From Chamaecrista fasciculata (taxonomy: Eukaryota; Streptophyta; Magnoliopsida; Fabales; Fabaceae), in contig QANZ01030535.1 in the NCBI GenBank assembly GCA_003254925.1, positions 202,761 to 266,760 on the forward strand: a DNA stretch of 64,000 bases. The letters are read 5' to 3'. This document shows positions 12,848 to 23,734 of this stretch, one piece after another (within the stretch, counting starts at the first letter, position 1; every line of letters begins with the position of its first letter). The translations under genes were made by a program, and so were the position numbers. The notes under the pieces are model-generated. The model was not told the DNA's origin and made no database searches. It saw only the letters and a program-made list of their open reading frames with translations.

Positions 12848-13920
12848 TATTACTTCAACTTCATTTTCTGCCTTTTCTTTTAAAAATAAAAAAAGAAATT
12901 GATAGAACTAGTATTTCTGTGGTCTGTCCTTGTAGTCTTTCCTTCTTGCATTTAGTTTCTAGTATACCATGTTTGTTTATGATGTCTCTTGATCTGCAAA
13001 AATATTAATAAATCTTCCAGTGATGCTGCTAATGTCAAGATCCGTCATTGTAATATAGTATTGAATCTCAAAATAGTGTGGAAAGCATTTGTATGATTAT
13101 TAGCAGAAAACCATAGTGATTTGTTTGGAGGCCAAATGTAATCTTTTCGTAGTCAAGAAAAAAATTATTTTCGTCCTTGGCAGACAAATTGAAAACATCA
13201 AACTATATGCTGCCTCCATTCTTTGCACTCAGATCGTTTGCATCTTTTACTCTTTTTTGTTATTTTATTTGAATTTTGTCTGATCACAATTATCTGTCCA
13301 TTGGCTTCATTCACTACAACTGTAATTGTTCGTTAGAGATACTATTTTATTTCATTTTCCATAAAAAATAATCGCAAATAAATTACAGACAGGTCAAATA
13401 TCGAAGATTTAAGCAGTTGTTCCTCAAAAGTCAAATCCCAACAAAAGGGACTCTTCAGTTTTTTTTTTTTTTTCAAAAACAACAAAAGGGACTGTTCCAT
13501 ACCAAATGGTGTTTCTACATAACCAAAAACAAAAAATTGGTTCAAGAGGAAGACACTCATTCTAAATGAAGAATGGTATGAAAGAGACCGAAATTTTTTT
13601 TAAGGACGCTTAAACCCAAATTGGAAAACTAGCTAGAATATCACCCTAGTTTTTGTATTTCTCTATATTGTTATTTATATTTTAATAAATGAATGAAAAT
13701 TTTGTTTAATTCATCTATTTTATTATTTAAAATTAGAGCAAAATTGTCGGGGTGGTGGAAATTAGAGCTATAATATCACACTTTTTTTTTTAATTGGAAA
13801 AAGTGGATTAAAATGATTCAAGGAGTAACTCTGAAACTTCTTAACAATTTTAGAGACCAAAATAAAATAAAAAAAATATTAGAGAAAATAGAATTTTAAC
13901 CTTGTTTAATCTATATAATA
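12848..13920. other. HACL 3' flank
   Basis: Poly(A)-signal-like AATAAA motifs occur at 12885-12890 and 13008-13013. Beyond about 13050 it is AT-rich intergenic DNA with a T run near 13460. No gene or clear repeat structure is visible. Confidence 0.5.
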
Positions 13921-13924
13921 ATTA

Positions 13925-14935
13925 GAGATGGCAATCTTCCCCATAAATGAGGATCCCCACGGGTATTGCCTTGCGGGGATCCCCAGATATGGGAAAAAAT
14001 TCCCTGCGGGATTAGGGATGAAGTTAAGTTTTACCTCGAATGTAATTTGAGGATGGGGATGCAAGTATACCCCCTGCCCCGTGAAGTCCCCAGCTCCGAA
14101 TTAAATATATATATATTATTATAATTACAAACAACTTTCATCCATTAGAATAGTGTAACTTCTTTTATGAGCGATAATGGTTTTAGAGTGTTAGTCTTTG
14201 ACTATTTGTGGATAATAATTATTTTAATCATGTGGGAGATGTTAGGTAGTCTCAAATTTTATGTTCTTTGCATTGTATTTTCTCTAATTAGAGTTTGTTT
14301 GAATGAAATTTTATAATTGAAACTAAATTATTTATGGGATTAGGTTTTTAATCAATTTGAAATGGACATATTATCTCTATTGATGCTTTGATCAGTAGTG
14401 TACCAAAAGTCTAGGTCCATATTATCTTTATTTATTACTGATTAGATATGTTTGTTTGGAAGAAGTACCCCCCAGATTGTTTTCAATCTGTGTTTATTGT
14501 TGGATTTTTTTTATTTTACCTCAATGCATTATTAGTTTTCTATAAAAAAAAAAAATATACTGTGTGGATCTTTATGGGGACTATGGGGAGNTTGAAATGG
14601 ACATATTATCTCTATTGATGCTTTGATCAGGGGTGTACCAAGAGTCTGGGTCCATATTATCTTTACTTATTATTAAATAGATATGTTTGTTTGGAAGAAG
14701 TACCCTCCAAATTGTCTTCAATCTGTGTTTGTTGTTGAATTTTTTATTTTAATTCAATGCATTATTAGTTTGCCATTAAAAAAACCATATACTGGCGGGA
14801 TCCCCGTAAAAACTGTGGGGAGTCAGGAAATGGGGATGGGGGAAATTCATCCCAGGGTGAGAATCGAGGATGGGGATGGAGAGGGCAAGGATTGGTGGCC
14901 CCGTCCCCACATTGTCGGGGTGCCATCCCTAATAA
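13925..14935. mobile_element. hAT-like non-autonomous element with internal duplication
   Basis: The ends are inverted: left 'ttagagatggcaatcttccc', right 'ggtgccatccctaa'. Subterminal 'ggggatccccac'-type units occur at both ends. The interior carries a duplication of about 160 bp (14355-14515 and 14592-14750) with an ambiguous base N at 14591 exactly at the start of the second copy. It has no open coding region. Target duplications cannot be judged because both flanks are 'taataata'. Confidence 0.65.
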
Positions 14936-15044
14936 TAATACACATTCCCTCATAAAAAGAAAATAATAATACAAACTTCAATTCAAATAAATAATATATT
15001 TAGAAAAAAAAATAAACACCCAGTATCGGTTATATAATAACACT

Positions 15045-15470
15045 CAAAGTATACTCTTAATTTCCTAACTTTTGCTCAAATCTCAATTTGATCCCATAAT
15101 TTTTTCTGTTGCACTTTTGATCACATATCTTGATAAAAAGTTGTAGATTTGGTCTCATATCACTTTTGGTGTCATATCTTTTGGTCAGATTTCAGAATTA
15201 GTCTCATTTCTTTGTAAAAAACTTCACTTTCAGTCATACCCGACTTTGGCCCCAAAAAAAAAAAAGTCATACCCGATCCAAAAATATGAAACTAATTCTA
15301 CAACATGAACAAAAGGATATAAGACTAATTCTGCAACCTGACCCAAAGATATAATAGACCAAAAGTTTAACACGGGACTAAATCTACGACCTAAGTTAAA
15401 GATATGAGACAAAAAATGAAAAAAAAAAATTATGGGACCAAATTGAGACCTGACTAGTGTGATTTGGCCT
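15045..15470. repeat. Foldback MITE, family A (copy 1)
   Basis: The left part has 'tctcaatttgatcccataa' and 'ttgcacttttgatc' units. The right part has the inverse 'ttatgggaccaaattgagac' and ends '...tttggcc'. It is the same family as 27693-28118, 45430-45855, 48747-49086 and 54896-55215. It lies just past the stop codon of the ankyrin gene. Confidence 0.7.
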
Positions 15471-16174
15471 TTTTCTTTGGGAGATGTTGTGGCCTCCCTA
15501 GCTATCTATCTCCGTGGTGCTTTGGTGAGGGTAGCTCGCCAGAAATCACAATAGAGAGGAAGATAATCAAAGGCAAAGAAGATAAGTGGTAGGGAAGCCA
15601 CAAAATACAGAGGAAGAGCAACATTTGGAAGTCGATCCTGCACCATAAAGAAATGGGCAGTACAGAAAGAGACCAACATGGAGACAAGTGAAACAATCAT
15701 GGAAGTTAAAGCTAGTATAAGCTTCACAGGCAATTTCATCCTAAAATCTTGCCTTTGATGTCGAGAAGTTAGTAAAGAGAGAAACATGAGGACAGAAATA
15801 ACAGAGCCAAAGACAGAGATCAATGATGAAATGGCATACACAGTGAAAGCAGTTTCGCCTTCAAGGGTTGGGTGGCCGGTCTTCTCTTGAACTCCGCCGG
15901 GAACCGCCGCCGTCGTGGCAAAAGCCACCGTCGCAATCAGTGCCGCCACCACAGAGCATGATTGTGAAGTGTTGTTAAGCCAATCTGACCCGCTTTGAAC
16001 AAGATCCTTGTGCGTTTCATCAAACAGTTCTATTGCGGTTTTATTGTTCTTGTTGTATTGGACAAAGAATTGTGGTGGCATTGAATGTAACACAAACTGC
16101 ATATGAAATAATGTAATTTGAGGGCTACATGCATTTAGTGACGTGTCCATACATAAAATTTGTATGGTCAATTG

Positions 16175-16365
16175 TACTCTCCAAGTATAGAGTCAATTTT
16201 AGTTGTACCCCCAAAGTTTTTTTGGATTAATTATACTTCTAAAATTTCTTTGGATTAATTGTACTCTTAAAGTTTTATATTTGAGTCAATTATACCATCA
16301 AAATTGAGGATACAATAGAAAAAAAAAAGATTAGAGGTACAATTGATTCAAAAAAAAATTTGGGA
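16175..16365. repeat. Short foldback repeat, family I
   Basis: Units such as 'ttgtacccccaaagtttttt' and 'gagtcaattataccatc' on the left face 'agaggtacaattgattc' on the right. The units resemble those at 22690-23070. It lies in the last intron of the ankyrin gene. Confidence 0.55.
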
Positions 16366-16369
16366 TACT

Positions 16370-16700
16370 ACTAAACTATGAAGCGTGTACACTGACACGG
16401 ACACGAGACACGACACGAACATACAAACGCGCTAGATTCTTAAAATTACACGACACGACACGCCATATATATATAAATAATTAAAAATTCATAAATTTTG
16501 ATGAAAATTTTATAAATTACAATATCTATTCATAATATATGTCATATGTGATATTATTTTCTATTATTTGTCATAATAAAGTTACAAAAAAATTAATTTT
16601 ATCTTCTGAAACTTATAAATATGTGTCGTGTGGGTGTCGAATAGGAACACGTATTTGGCACGGTGAGACGCTGTCAAAATAAAGTGTCTATGTTTGACTC
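16370..16700. repeat. Family G dispersed repeat (copy 2 of 3)
   Basis: It aligns by eye with 8585-8925 through the AT core ('taaataattaaaaattcat') and the right end 'caaaataaagtgtctatg'. The left end carries several 'cgacacgacac' units. It lies in the last ankyrin intron. Confidence 0.75.
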
Positions 16701-17479
16701 CATAGTTGAAAGCTATCAAAATTACTTTTGCTAAAAAAAAAATAATATTACATAACAATTGTATGTAATGCTTAAATTACATCTTAGAATTTTTCTTATA
16801 ATTAAATATCTCCATTGGCACTATTTTTCCTCTATTGCAAAATATTTATATTATATTATATTATATTATATAGTTATTTCATTCATTTATTTATAAGTTA
16901 ACGATCCATAACAAATTATTAAACTAACAATTTAGTCGTTGAAAAATTAAAATGTACAGTAAATATAAAGTCTTTGAAAGATGAAAATAGTTTAATAATT
17001 AATTTTTTTAGTATATTATTTAAGTCAAAGATTAAATTACCTCGAACCATTTGACTTCCCATTGCATTTGGAGAGCAGGAATGAGCCAAGGCTTGTAGTC
17101 TCCAAGCTTGGCTGCCAAGTGTAGTGCACTGTTTTCCTCATCATCCACTTTCCGAAACATACTTTCCATAAATAGATTCCTTTTCAGCAGCAGTTGATAT
17201 ACATGGGGTTGTCTATTCTCTGCTGCCAATAGCACTATGTTCTTTTTCTCGTCATTCACATCTTGAACTGCCACCGGGAAATCTTCTAGAATTCTCTTCA
17301 CCATTTCTGTTATACCATTCTTTGCGGCCATTAATATGGGACTCTCGATTTTCTTCTTCTTCTCCGAATCTACGTGCACATAACCAATGTAACTCTTATT
17401 ATTATTTACTTCTTTTAGCTTATTAATCAATTACTACTTTTACAAATAAAAAAAAACTATTAACATATATATAAAAAAT

Positions 17480-17996
17480 ACGGTAAATTATACTTTAATA
17501 CTTGAAGTATGAATCGATTCCGCTTTGGCACCCTGTTCTTTTTAAATTAAAAATGACATTTTGGTATCATGTTCTATATATTTGTCGTTATTAGCACTTT
17601 GATTTGGCACCCAAAACTTTTCTCGTTACTTTTTGACGGAAAAAAAATACGTGTATAGTCAAAAACATGAAATCCACCCTCCTAAACTTATATTTTACGA
17701 TTCAACCTAAAAAAAAATGAAATCTTCTTCCTTCAAGTACATATAATGAATCGTGTTTTCTTAGGCTGAATCGTGAAATATGAATTTATGAGAATAAATT
17801 TCGTTTTTTGACTATACATGTGACCTGCACATACTTTTTTCCGTCAAAATTAAAGTAATAGAAAAAATAGTTTTGAATACCAAAATGCTAGCAACGATAC
17901 GAATAGAAAATGCTACCAAAATGTCACTCGTAAAAGAACAAGAAACCAAAGTGGAATCGGTCCATACATACATAAGGTACCAAAGTATAATTTAAC
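17480..17996. repeat. Foldback MITE, family D, abutting ankyrin exon 6
   Basis: The inverted ends are 'ggtaaattatactttaatac' at left and 'ggtaccaaagtataatttaa' then 'cc' at right. Its right end touches the end of ankyrin exon 6, so the GT of that exon's donor (17996-17995, minus strand) coincides with the element terminus. Confidence 0.7.
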
Positions 17997-18649
17997 CTTG
18001 TGGTTTGTTCTCGAGGTGTGCCGTGGGGGTTAAGCTGCTTGGTAAGGCAATACGATAAGGAACTGAATCATGGTCTTCTTGAAAAGGAAGAGGCATTCTT
18101 CTTCCTTCGTCATCATAGTCATACAAGGAAGAACGACGAAGAAGTTCATTCGTTATTTGAACAGACCATGTGTGGTGTTCCTTCTTTCGTTGTATCTTCT
18201 TTAATTCCTTCCATAGGCCTCCTGCAACGTAACACATGTATATTTAAAGAAGCATCCATGATATATAGAATATTAATGTGTCAGAATCTTTTTCTATTTC
18301 TCTATATTTCTAAATAGCACACACACCCGTGTTGAAAGATGAAAGCTAATACATACCTTTACCAAGAATGGCTATCACGGCCACATATACAAACTTGAAA
18401 AAATTACAACAGGTTTTGTAATTAGGTGGATATAACAGATGCCTCCGAACTCCTGCTTTTGATCCTACACAACATTATTATATATACATAATGTAGAGTG
18501 AATCATAAATATCGTTGATATGATCATTATTCCAAATAAACCCTAGATTTTTTCTTTTTTCTTTATATAATGTCTCTTCTATTCATTTTCTGTTTGCCGA
18601 GAAACAGTTAAAAGAGAATTTCCGAATGAATAAAATTTAGGGTAAATTA

Positions 18650-19036
18650 CACTTTGGTACCCTGTGGTTTGACCTTATTTCACTTTGGTACCCTGTGGTT
18701 TGAAACTTGACACTTTGGTACCCTGTGGTATTCTCCATTAACACTTTGGTACCCTTTGGAGCTATTTTGTAATTTTAACCATAACAAATTTTGCAAAAAT
18801 TACATATTGACCCCAAAAAATTTTCAAAAAATTACAAATAGGTCCCTGGATAATATTATATAGGGACTAAAATGAAAAATTTAAAATTTTTTTGGGGTCA
18901 ATATGTAATTTTTGTAAAATATATTATGGTTAAAATTACAAAATAGCTCCAAAGGGTACCAAAGTGTTAATGGAGAATACCACAGGGTACCAAAGTGTCA
19001 AGTTTCAAACCACAGAGTACCAAAGTGTAATTTACC
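18650..19036. repeat. Foldback MITE, family D (canonical copy)
   Basis: A near-palindromic element: left 'gggtaaattacactttggta' then 'ccctgtggtttg', right its inverse ending 'caaagtgtaatttaccct'. The centre holds 'ttacatattgacccc' and its inverse. It lies in the ankyrin intron between exons 4 and 5. Confidence 0.85.
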
Positions 19037-20682
19037 CTAAAATTTATATAAAATTTCTTATATACTGGTCATAAGTTCTTCTAATCACAAATTAGAATTA
19101 TATTCTCTCTCTTTAATGATTGGTCATACAAAAAAAGTTATATTTAATATTCTCTCTATCATGATTAATTATGCATAATATTTTTTCGCTACATATCAAA
19201 TATTGATTGGAAAATCTTATAACAAATATATAAAAAACTTTATCTAAATTTTGTCGTTTTTGAATTAGTAAAACTTAAAAGAATTCTCACGTGCATCGCG
19301 GGTATGATCTCCTCCCACTTCGACATCTGCATCATTTGATGACTGACCATGATCTCCTCTTCGAATAGGGAACTTGTTGGTAACTGCGGGGAAATTAATT
19401 TGAATTATTTACCGTTGAAAATTACAAAAAATTATTAAATATTTATAATTATTATGAATCCATGGGTATAAAAGAAATATATTACATTTGAAAAACCAAA
19501 ACAAGTAGAAGGACATATATATTTTGTATTATACCAACAAGGAGTGCAGTCATGATGACTTTGAAAAGAGGCCAGCATGTCCTGTAATTATCTGGAAGTG
19601 GTGGACGTCGTGTTGAATTGGCCTTGAGAATTTGTCTTGGTCGAACTGAGCTACTTGTAACTCTTTCACCGATATATCTTAAATTAATTTGAATTTAGCA
19701 TTAATAACGTACGTACGTGGATATAGTACTGGGCTTTAGGACCCTAATCCAAAATTATGAATCCAATTTAACTCAACTACAAAATTAACTGATCTAACAC
19801 AATTCATTTAAGTAATGCATCAAGATAGGTTGAGTGTTGGTCAAACTCAACTCAAATTTACGTCAAAACTATGCGTTTCATAATAGAGGATAGGAATATG
19901 AACTTCACAACTTTTTGCAAAATTATAGAAGGCCTGCAAATAGTTTTAAAATTTATAAAAATATCATTGGATCATGATATTTGACGAATAAAATGAAAAT
20001 TATAAAAAAGATTTGGGGTCAAAATATAATTTTGAAAAATATTAGAAAAGTAAAATTACTAATTAGTCTTAAATCTGGAAAATTAATATATTTTAGTCCT
20101 ATAAAACTGTGCCTTCAATGGTGAGAGGATGATCTTCACAAATTTTTGCAAAAATTACAGAATGCCCTCAAATGATTTCAAATTTTACAAAAAATATCAT
20201 TAGATCATGATATTCGAGGACTAAAATGAAAATTATAAAACAATTTGGAGTCAAAACAGAATTTTGAATAAATATGAAAAAAAGGAGGAAATTACAAATC
20301 AATCTTAAATTTGAATAATTTAAAAATTATTCCCTTAAATAATATAAATTATTCCCTTAGATCGACCTTTAGTTTTATGATTATGACTCAACCTAACAGA
20401 AAACCAACCCAATTCAATTATTTATTTGATGGTGATTAAGAAGTGTTTACAGTGATAAATGATCATTTGGAAAAGGCCAAGGCTGCAACCACTTCTGAAG
20501 GCAGAAGGCTTGGCTGCTAACAGATGAAGTGGAGACAAGCCCTCTTCATTCACCGAGTTCACTAGTACTTTATAAAGGTTGATGATTTGGAACGCCAAAT
20601 CTGCCAACAAGGAATTAATAAATGACATCGATGTATATCAATCAATTAAATTTGAAAAACAACTACATTCTACATATATCGT

Positions 20683-20790
20683 TGAAGTCTCACATTGGTC
20701 AGTTAGGGCCTTTTAACTCTATATATACTAGGCAATTCTCTTCCTTTGAGAATTCTTTTAAAATGAGTTAGGTCTTTCTACGTGATATAT
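20683..20790. repeat. Fragment resembling a TRIM/LTR end
   Basis: It contains 'gaagtctcacattggtcagt', a TATA-like 'ctatatatac' and 'aaatgagttagg'. This layout is similar to, but more degraded than, the terminal repeats at 28314 and 28682. It lies directly left of the foldback element at 20796. I see no second terminal repeat. Confidence 0.35.
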
Positions 20791-20795
20791 ATATA

Positions 20796-22283
20796 GGCCA
20801 AAGTCCTATTTTGGTCCCCCAGTTATGCTCAGTGTTTCAAATTGGTCCCCTAGTTATTTTTCATTCCATATTGGTCCCCCAGTTATGCAAAATTTGACAT
20901 AGTTGGTCCCTCTAACAGTTTCCATCCATTTTTCCGTTAAAAATAAGACAAAATTGATTTTTAACTACTAAAAGTTTAAAAATTTTGCATCAAAGACCTT
21001 TTTTTCTATAATAGAACCAAAATGTATTAAAGAAGAAATACATGGGTTTTAGTTTATTTTACATGAGTATTTCAATCCAAGACAGAAGAAATGAATGATT
21101 GAATGAACAGCCATGAAAATCAAATTACACGAAGAAGAAGCTCCATTCCATTTTCATTGAAAACTAAACCAAAGGAAGCAAATCTCTGTTGAAGAAATCA
21201 GTCAAGCAGTGAATCAAATCTTGTGTCTTCTCACACCACAAATCATGCAAATGAAAACAATGATCCTCACCTTCAGTCTCATAAATCTCAACGATACCTC
21301 TCCACCTACTTCTGCTCAACACATTATAGTAAATCCATCCTCTCTCTTTCAACACATCCTTCTCCGCCACACACACCACCACCCTCCGGCAACCCGACAT
21401 CTCCAAACTCAGAGCTCCATCAGCAACCGGATTAATCCTCGGGTCATCCTGATCTGGATTCGACGGACACACAAACGACCACAATCGATCGCAAATCGCC
21501 TTACTCTCAAGGTCAGAATCAGAATCTGATCCCCAAAAATACGGATGAACCAGTGCAACCCTGAGGATTTTTAGATCCAGATCCAGATCTGAAAATTTGT
21601 CAGATTATAGATCTGGATCTTGATCTGGATCTCCGATCGCCATAGCCAGATTATGAGCTATATTGGCTCCGTTTGGAGGGTAGGGTAGGGTTCAGAGAGA
21701 ATGGTTAAGTCCTTCAATGAAACAGCGCAATTTGGAGGGTCGATGATTGCAGGGACGATGTCGGTGCCGCGGAATCTCTCGACGGTGCCGTCTTTGAAGA
21801 TGCGGAGGAAGCCGGTGAATTTGGAGACTACTTTGGTGTTAATGGAGGAAGAAGAGCTTGATGATGATGATGACTCCATTATCAATTAATTCTCAGACGG
21901 CACAAATTAAAGTGAGGAAGCAGATTGGATTAATACTATAAACGATAAATTAATACTCAATTTAATGTGAGGCCTCTTTCTGGGAAATGTTAAAGTATTT
22001 GGATTGAAATAGTGATGTAAAATAAACTACAATCCTTATATATTTTTTCTTTATTACATTTTGGTTCTATTATAGAGAAAAAGGTCTTTGATGCAAAAAT
22101 TTTAAACTTTTAAGAGTTAAAAATCAATTTTGTCTTATTTTTTAACAGAGAAATGGATGGAAACTGTTAGAGGGACTAACTTTGTCAAATTTTATATAAC
22201 TAGGGGACCAATATGAAACAAAAAATAACTGGGGGGCTCATTTGGAACATTGAGCATAACTGGAGGATCAAAATAGGACTTTG
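20796..22283. mobile_element. Pack-type foldback element carrying a carboxylesterase gene fragment
   Basis: The two arms, 20796-21080 and 21999-22283 (about 285 bp each), are inverted copies. The left terminus 'ggccaaagtcctattttggt' answers the right terminus 'ccaaaataggactttggcc' with slight differences. The inner ends 'atttcaatccaa' / 'ttggattgaaat' also match. Both outer flanks are 'tatata', consistent with a TA-rich target. The arms belong to the same family as the gene-free element at 43645-44177. The 918 bp between the arms is non-repetitive, GC-richer DNA holding a carboxylesterase pseudogene and about 100 bp of its upstream region. The unit lies in intron 1 of the ankyrin gene, on the same strand, starting about 20 bp after the splice donor. 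Confidence 0.8.
21164..21885 (-). pseudogene. Plant carboxylesterase (CXE, alpha/beta-hydrolase) gene copy, truncated
   Basis: Read on the minus strand. An N-terminal piece (21885-21690) starts after a Ser run and contains 'FLRIFKDGTVERFRGTDIVP', the conserved start of plant CXE proteins. Near 21675 it jumps, with a change of frame, to 'GANIAHNLAM', the sequence that directly follows the nucleophile serine (GDSAG) in this family. About 100 codons are therefore missing, including the HGGG oxyanion loop and the catalytic serine. A TAA stop follows in the new frame. After that the frame is open from 'LKILRVALVHPYFWGSDSD' to the natural C-terminus, keeping the acid-residue region 'DDPRINPVADG' and the His region 'GEDHCFH'. 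It cannot make an active enzyme. Antisense or small-RNA effects on an intact relative are possible but unproven. Confidence 0.85.
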
Positions 22284-22309
22284 GCCTATATATATATATA
22301 TATATATAC
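22284..22309. repeat. (TA)n tract at the ankyrin exon 1 donor
   Basis: A TA dinucleotide run between the right end of the Pack-type element and the exon 1 splice donor. The minus-strand donor GTATAT lies within its edge. Confidence 0.8.
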
Positions 22310-22521
22310 CAAAATGGTCTCCGGCGATTGCACAGTGAAGAATAGTGTCACCGTTGTTCCTTCTACAGTTATCATAGTAGGGGAAAGAAGAGGAAGAGGA
22401 ATTTCGGATAGAATGAAGGCAAAGAAAAGCTTGTTTTATTCTCCTGGTACATTCTAATCACCTCTCTCCATCTCCCTTTCATCGCATAAATAAACACTTC
22501 CTTCCTGCTTCTCTCATCCAT

Positions 22522-23471
22522 CGTCTATCTAATTAATCTGCCTTTTAATTTTTCTCACTTCCTCAATTCCCTTCCTTTAATTTATGTTTCCTCACTCAGT
22601 TCATACTTCTTATATACACATTTTTTATTGACAAAATGCTTCTTCAAGTAATCAATCTTTAAATAATCAAAAGATAGAAGTACTATTGATACCTCGAGGC
22701 ATTTTCAGTTATACCCTCAACGTTTTATATTTAAGTTAATTATACCCCAACCTCTAACTAATTACAGAATAGTATAGAATGTTTATCATCTTTAACAAAC
22801 AGATCCTTAGAAGTCATTAACAATCCTCCTTCTCTTGCCCTAAAACATCACTACCACACTTCGTCAGGGACTCGTAATTAGTTAGGAACTTGTGTAAAAG
22901 AAAAATCTTGAGAGAATGGAGAGTTTCTAAATAATGGAAACTTAAGAACCTTAAAACAAAAAAAAAAAGTGATGAACTGGGGTATAATTGACTCAAATGT
23001 AAAACATTGAGGGTATAATTGAAAAAAAAACGTTGGGGATATAACTGAAAATTACCCCATAGTTGGGGAGTGCTAACAGTACTTTTGTCATAATCAAAAT
23101 ATACTACTTTGTTCTTGAATTATTGTAATTGCCAAAGATTTGGTTCCTAAGTCAAATTTAAGGATCAAATAGTATATATTTAATACAAACTCAGGGACCA
23201 AAAAGTATAATAATATTAGTTTAAATTTAAGGACCAAATAATATTAATTTATTACAAATTAAGAAACTAAAAAATATATAATTAATTCAAATTTAAGGGC
23301 TAAATCGATACTAGAGACTGAATAGTTGATAATTAAAATATTTTAAAATCTAAATCATATATTTTAGTTATTAAAAATTAATTAATTGAGTCGATATAAA
23401 TTGAGAAAGATTTCTCTTTTTTATTTATCAGTAAAGAAAGGGGTTGCGGTGTTATCAAGTTATTCCAATAA

Positions 23472-23506
<35 letters not shown>

Positions 23507-23734
23507 AGAGGGAATGATTATGGGTAGGTGAATAAAGAGGCAAAAGACCAAAAGTTAAAAAGAGAAAGGCTAAAGATGAAAGAAGAATATATATAGAAGA
23601 ATATAATGTTTTTCATCCTCATACGAATGGAGGGATTTTTTGTTTATTATTCTTTCTGCCGGGAATTATTGTTGCCGTCTATCTTTAATCTTTATCTTAA
23701 AGTAAACAAACTTAACAAAGGCACCACCACCACT
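22522..23734. other. Region upstream of the ankyrin gene
   Basis: The probable ankyrin 5' leader lies next to 22521. A foldback repeat (family I) occupies about 22690-23070, and 23100-23340 carries 'aatttaaggaccaaatag'-type units in both orientations. A (TA)n microsatellite lies at 23476-23503. No gene is recognised. Confidence 0.55.
22690..23070. repeat. Foldback MITE, family I
   Basis: Left units 'ttataccctcaacgttttat' and 'aagttaattatacccc' are answered at right by 'ggggtataattgactcaaat' and 'acattgagggtataattg'. The spacer carries no coding signal. Confidence 0.7.

Larger units (their letters stand above)
15506..22521 (-). pseudogene. Ankyrin-repeat membrane protein with PGG domain, 8 exons, 5' end broken
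   Basis: The product resembles the ACD6/ITN1-like ankyrin-PGG family: N-terminal ankyrin repeats and four membrane helices at the C-terminus, linked in some members to defence and stress signalling. Exons: 22521-22310, 20600-20451, 19660-19535, 19383-19291, 18464-18363, 18221-17997, 17411-17041, 16096-15506. Exons 2-8 join in phase at GT-AG sites. Ankyrin units are seen as 'NGDTILHCAIAGDHF', 'EEGLSPLHLLAAKPSAF', '[19 protein letters not shown]' and '[16 protein letters not shown]'. The PGG region reads 'CSVVAALIATVAFATTAAVP' then GG, followed by three further hydrophobic helices. Exon 1 starts with a family-like N-terminus (MDERSRKEVFIYAMKGRW) but reaches the ankyrin part one base out of frame, and without the usual first repeats. 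A deletion there would make it a pseudogene, unless another upstream exon splices in. The exon 3 acceptor is weak. Confidence 0.75.

Noticed and set aside
20683..20790. Possible snRNA gene promoter (USE-like 'gtctcacattgg' plus TATA)
   Set aside because: The motif has mismatches to the USE and no U-RNA sequence follows; it looks like a decayed LTR fragment.
21209..21529. Plus-strand open frames opposite the carboxylesterase pseudogene
   Set aside because: They are antisense shadows of the GC-richer minus-strand coding relic and resemble no protein family.
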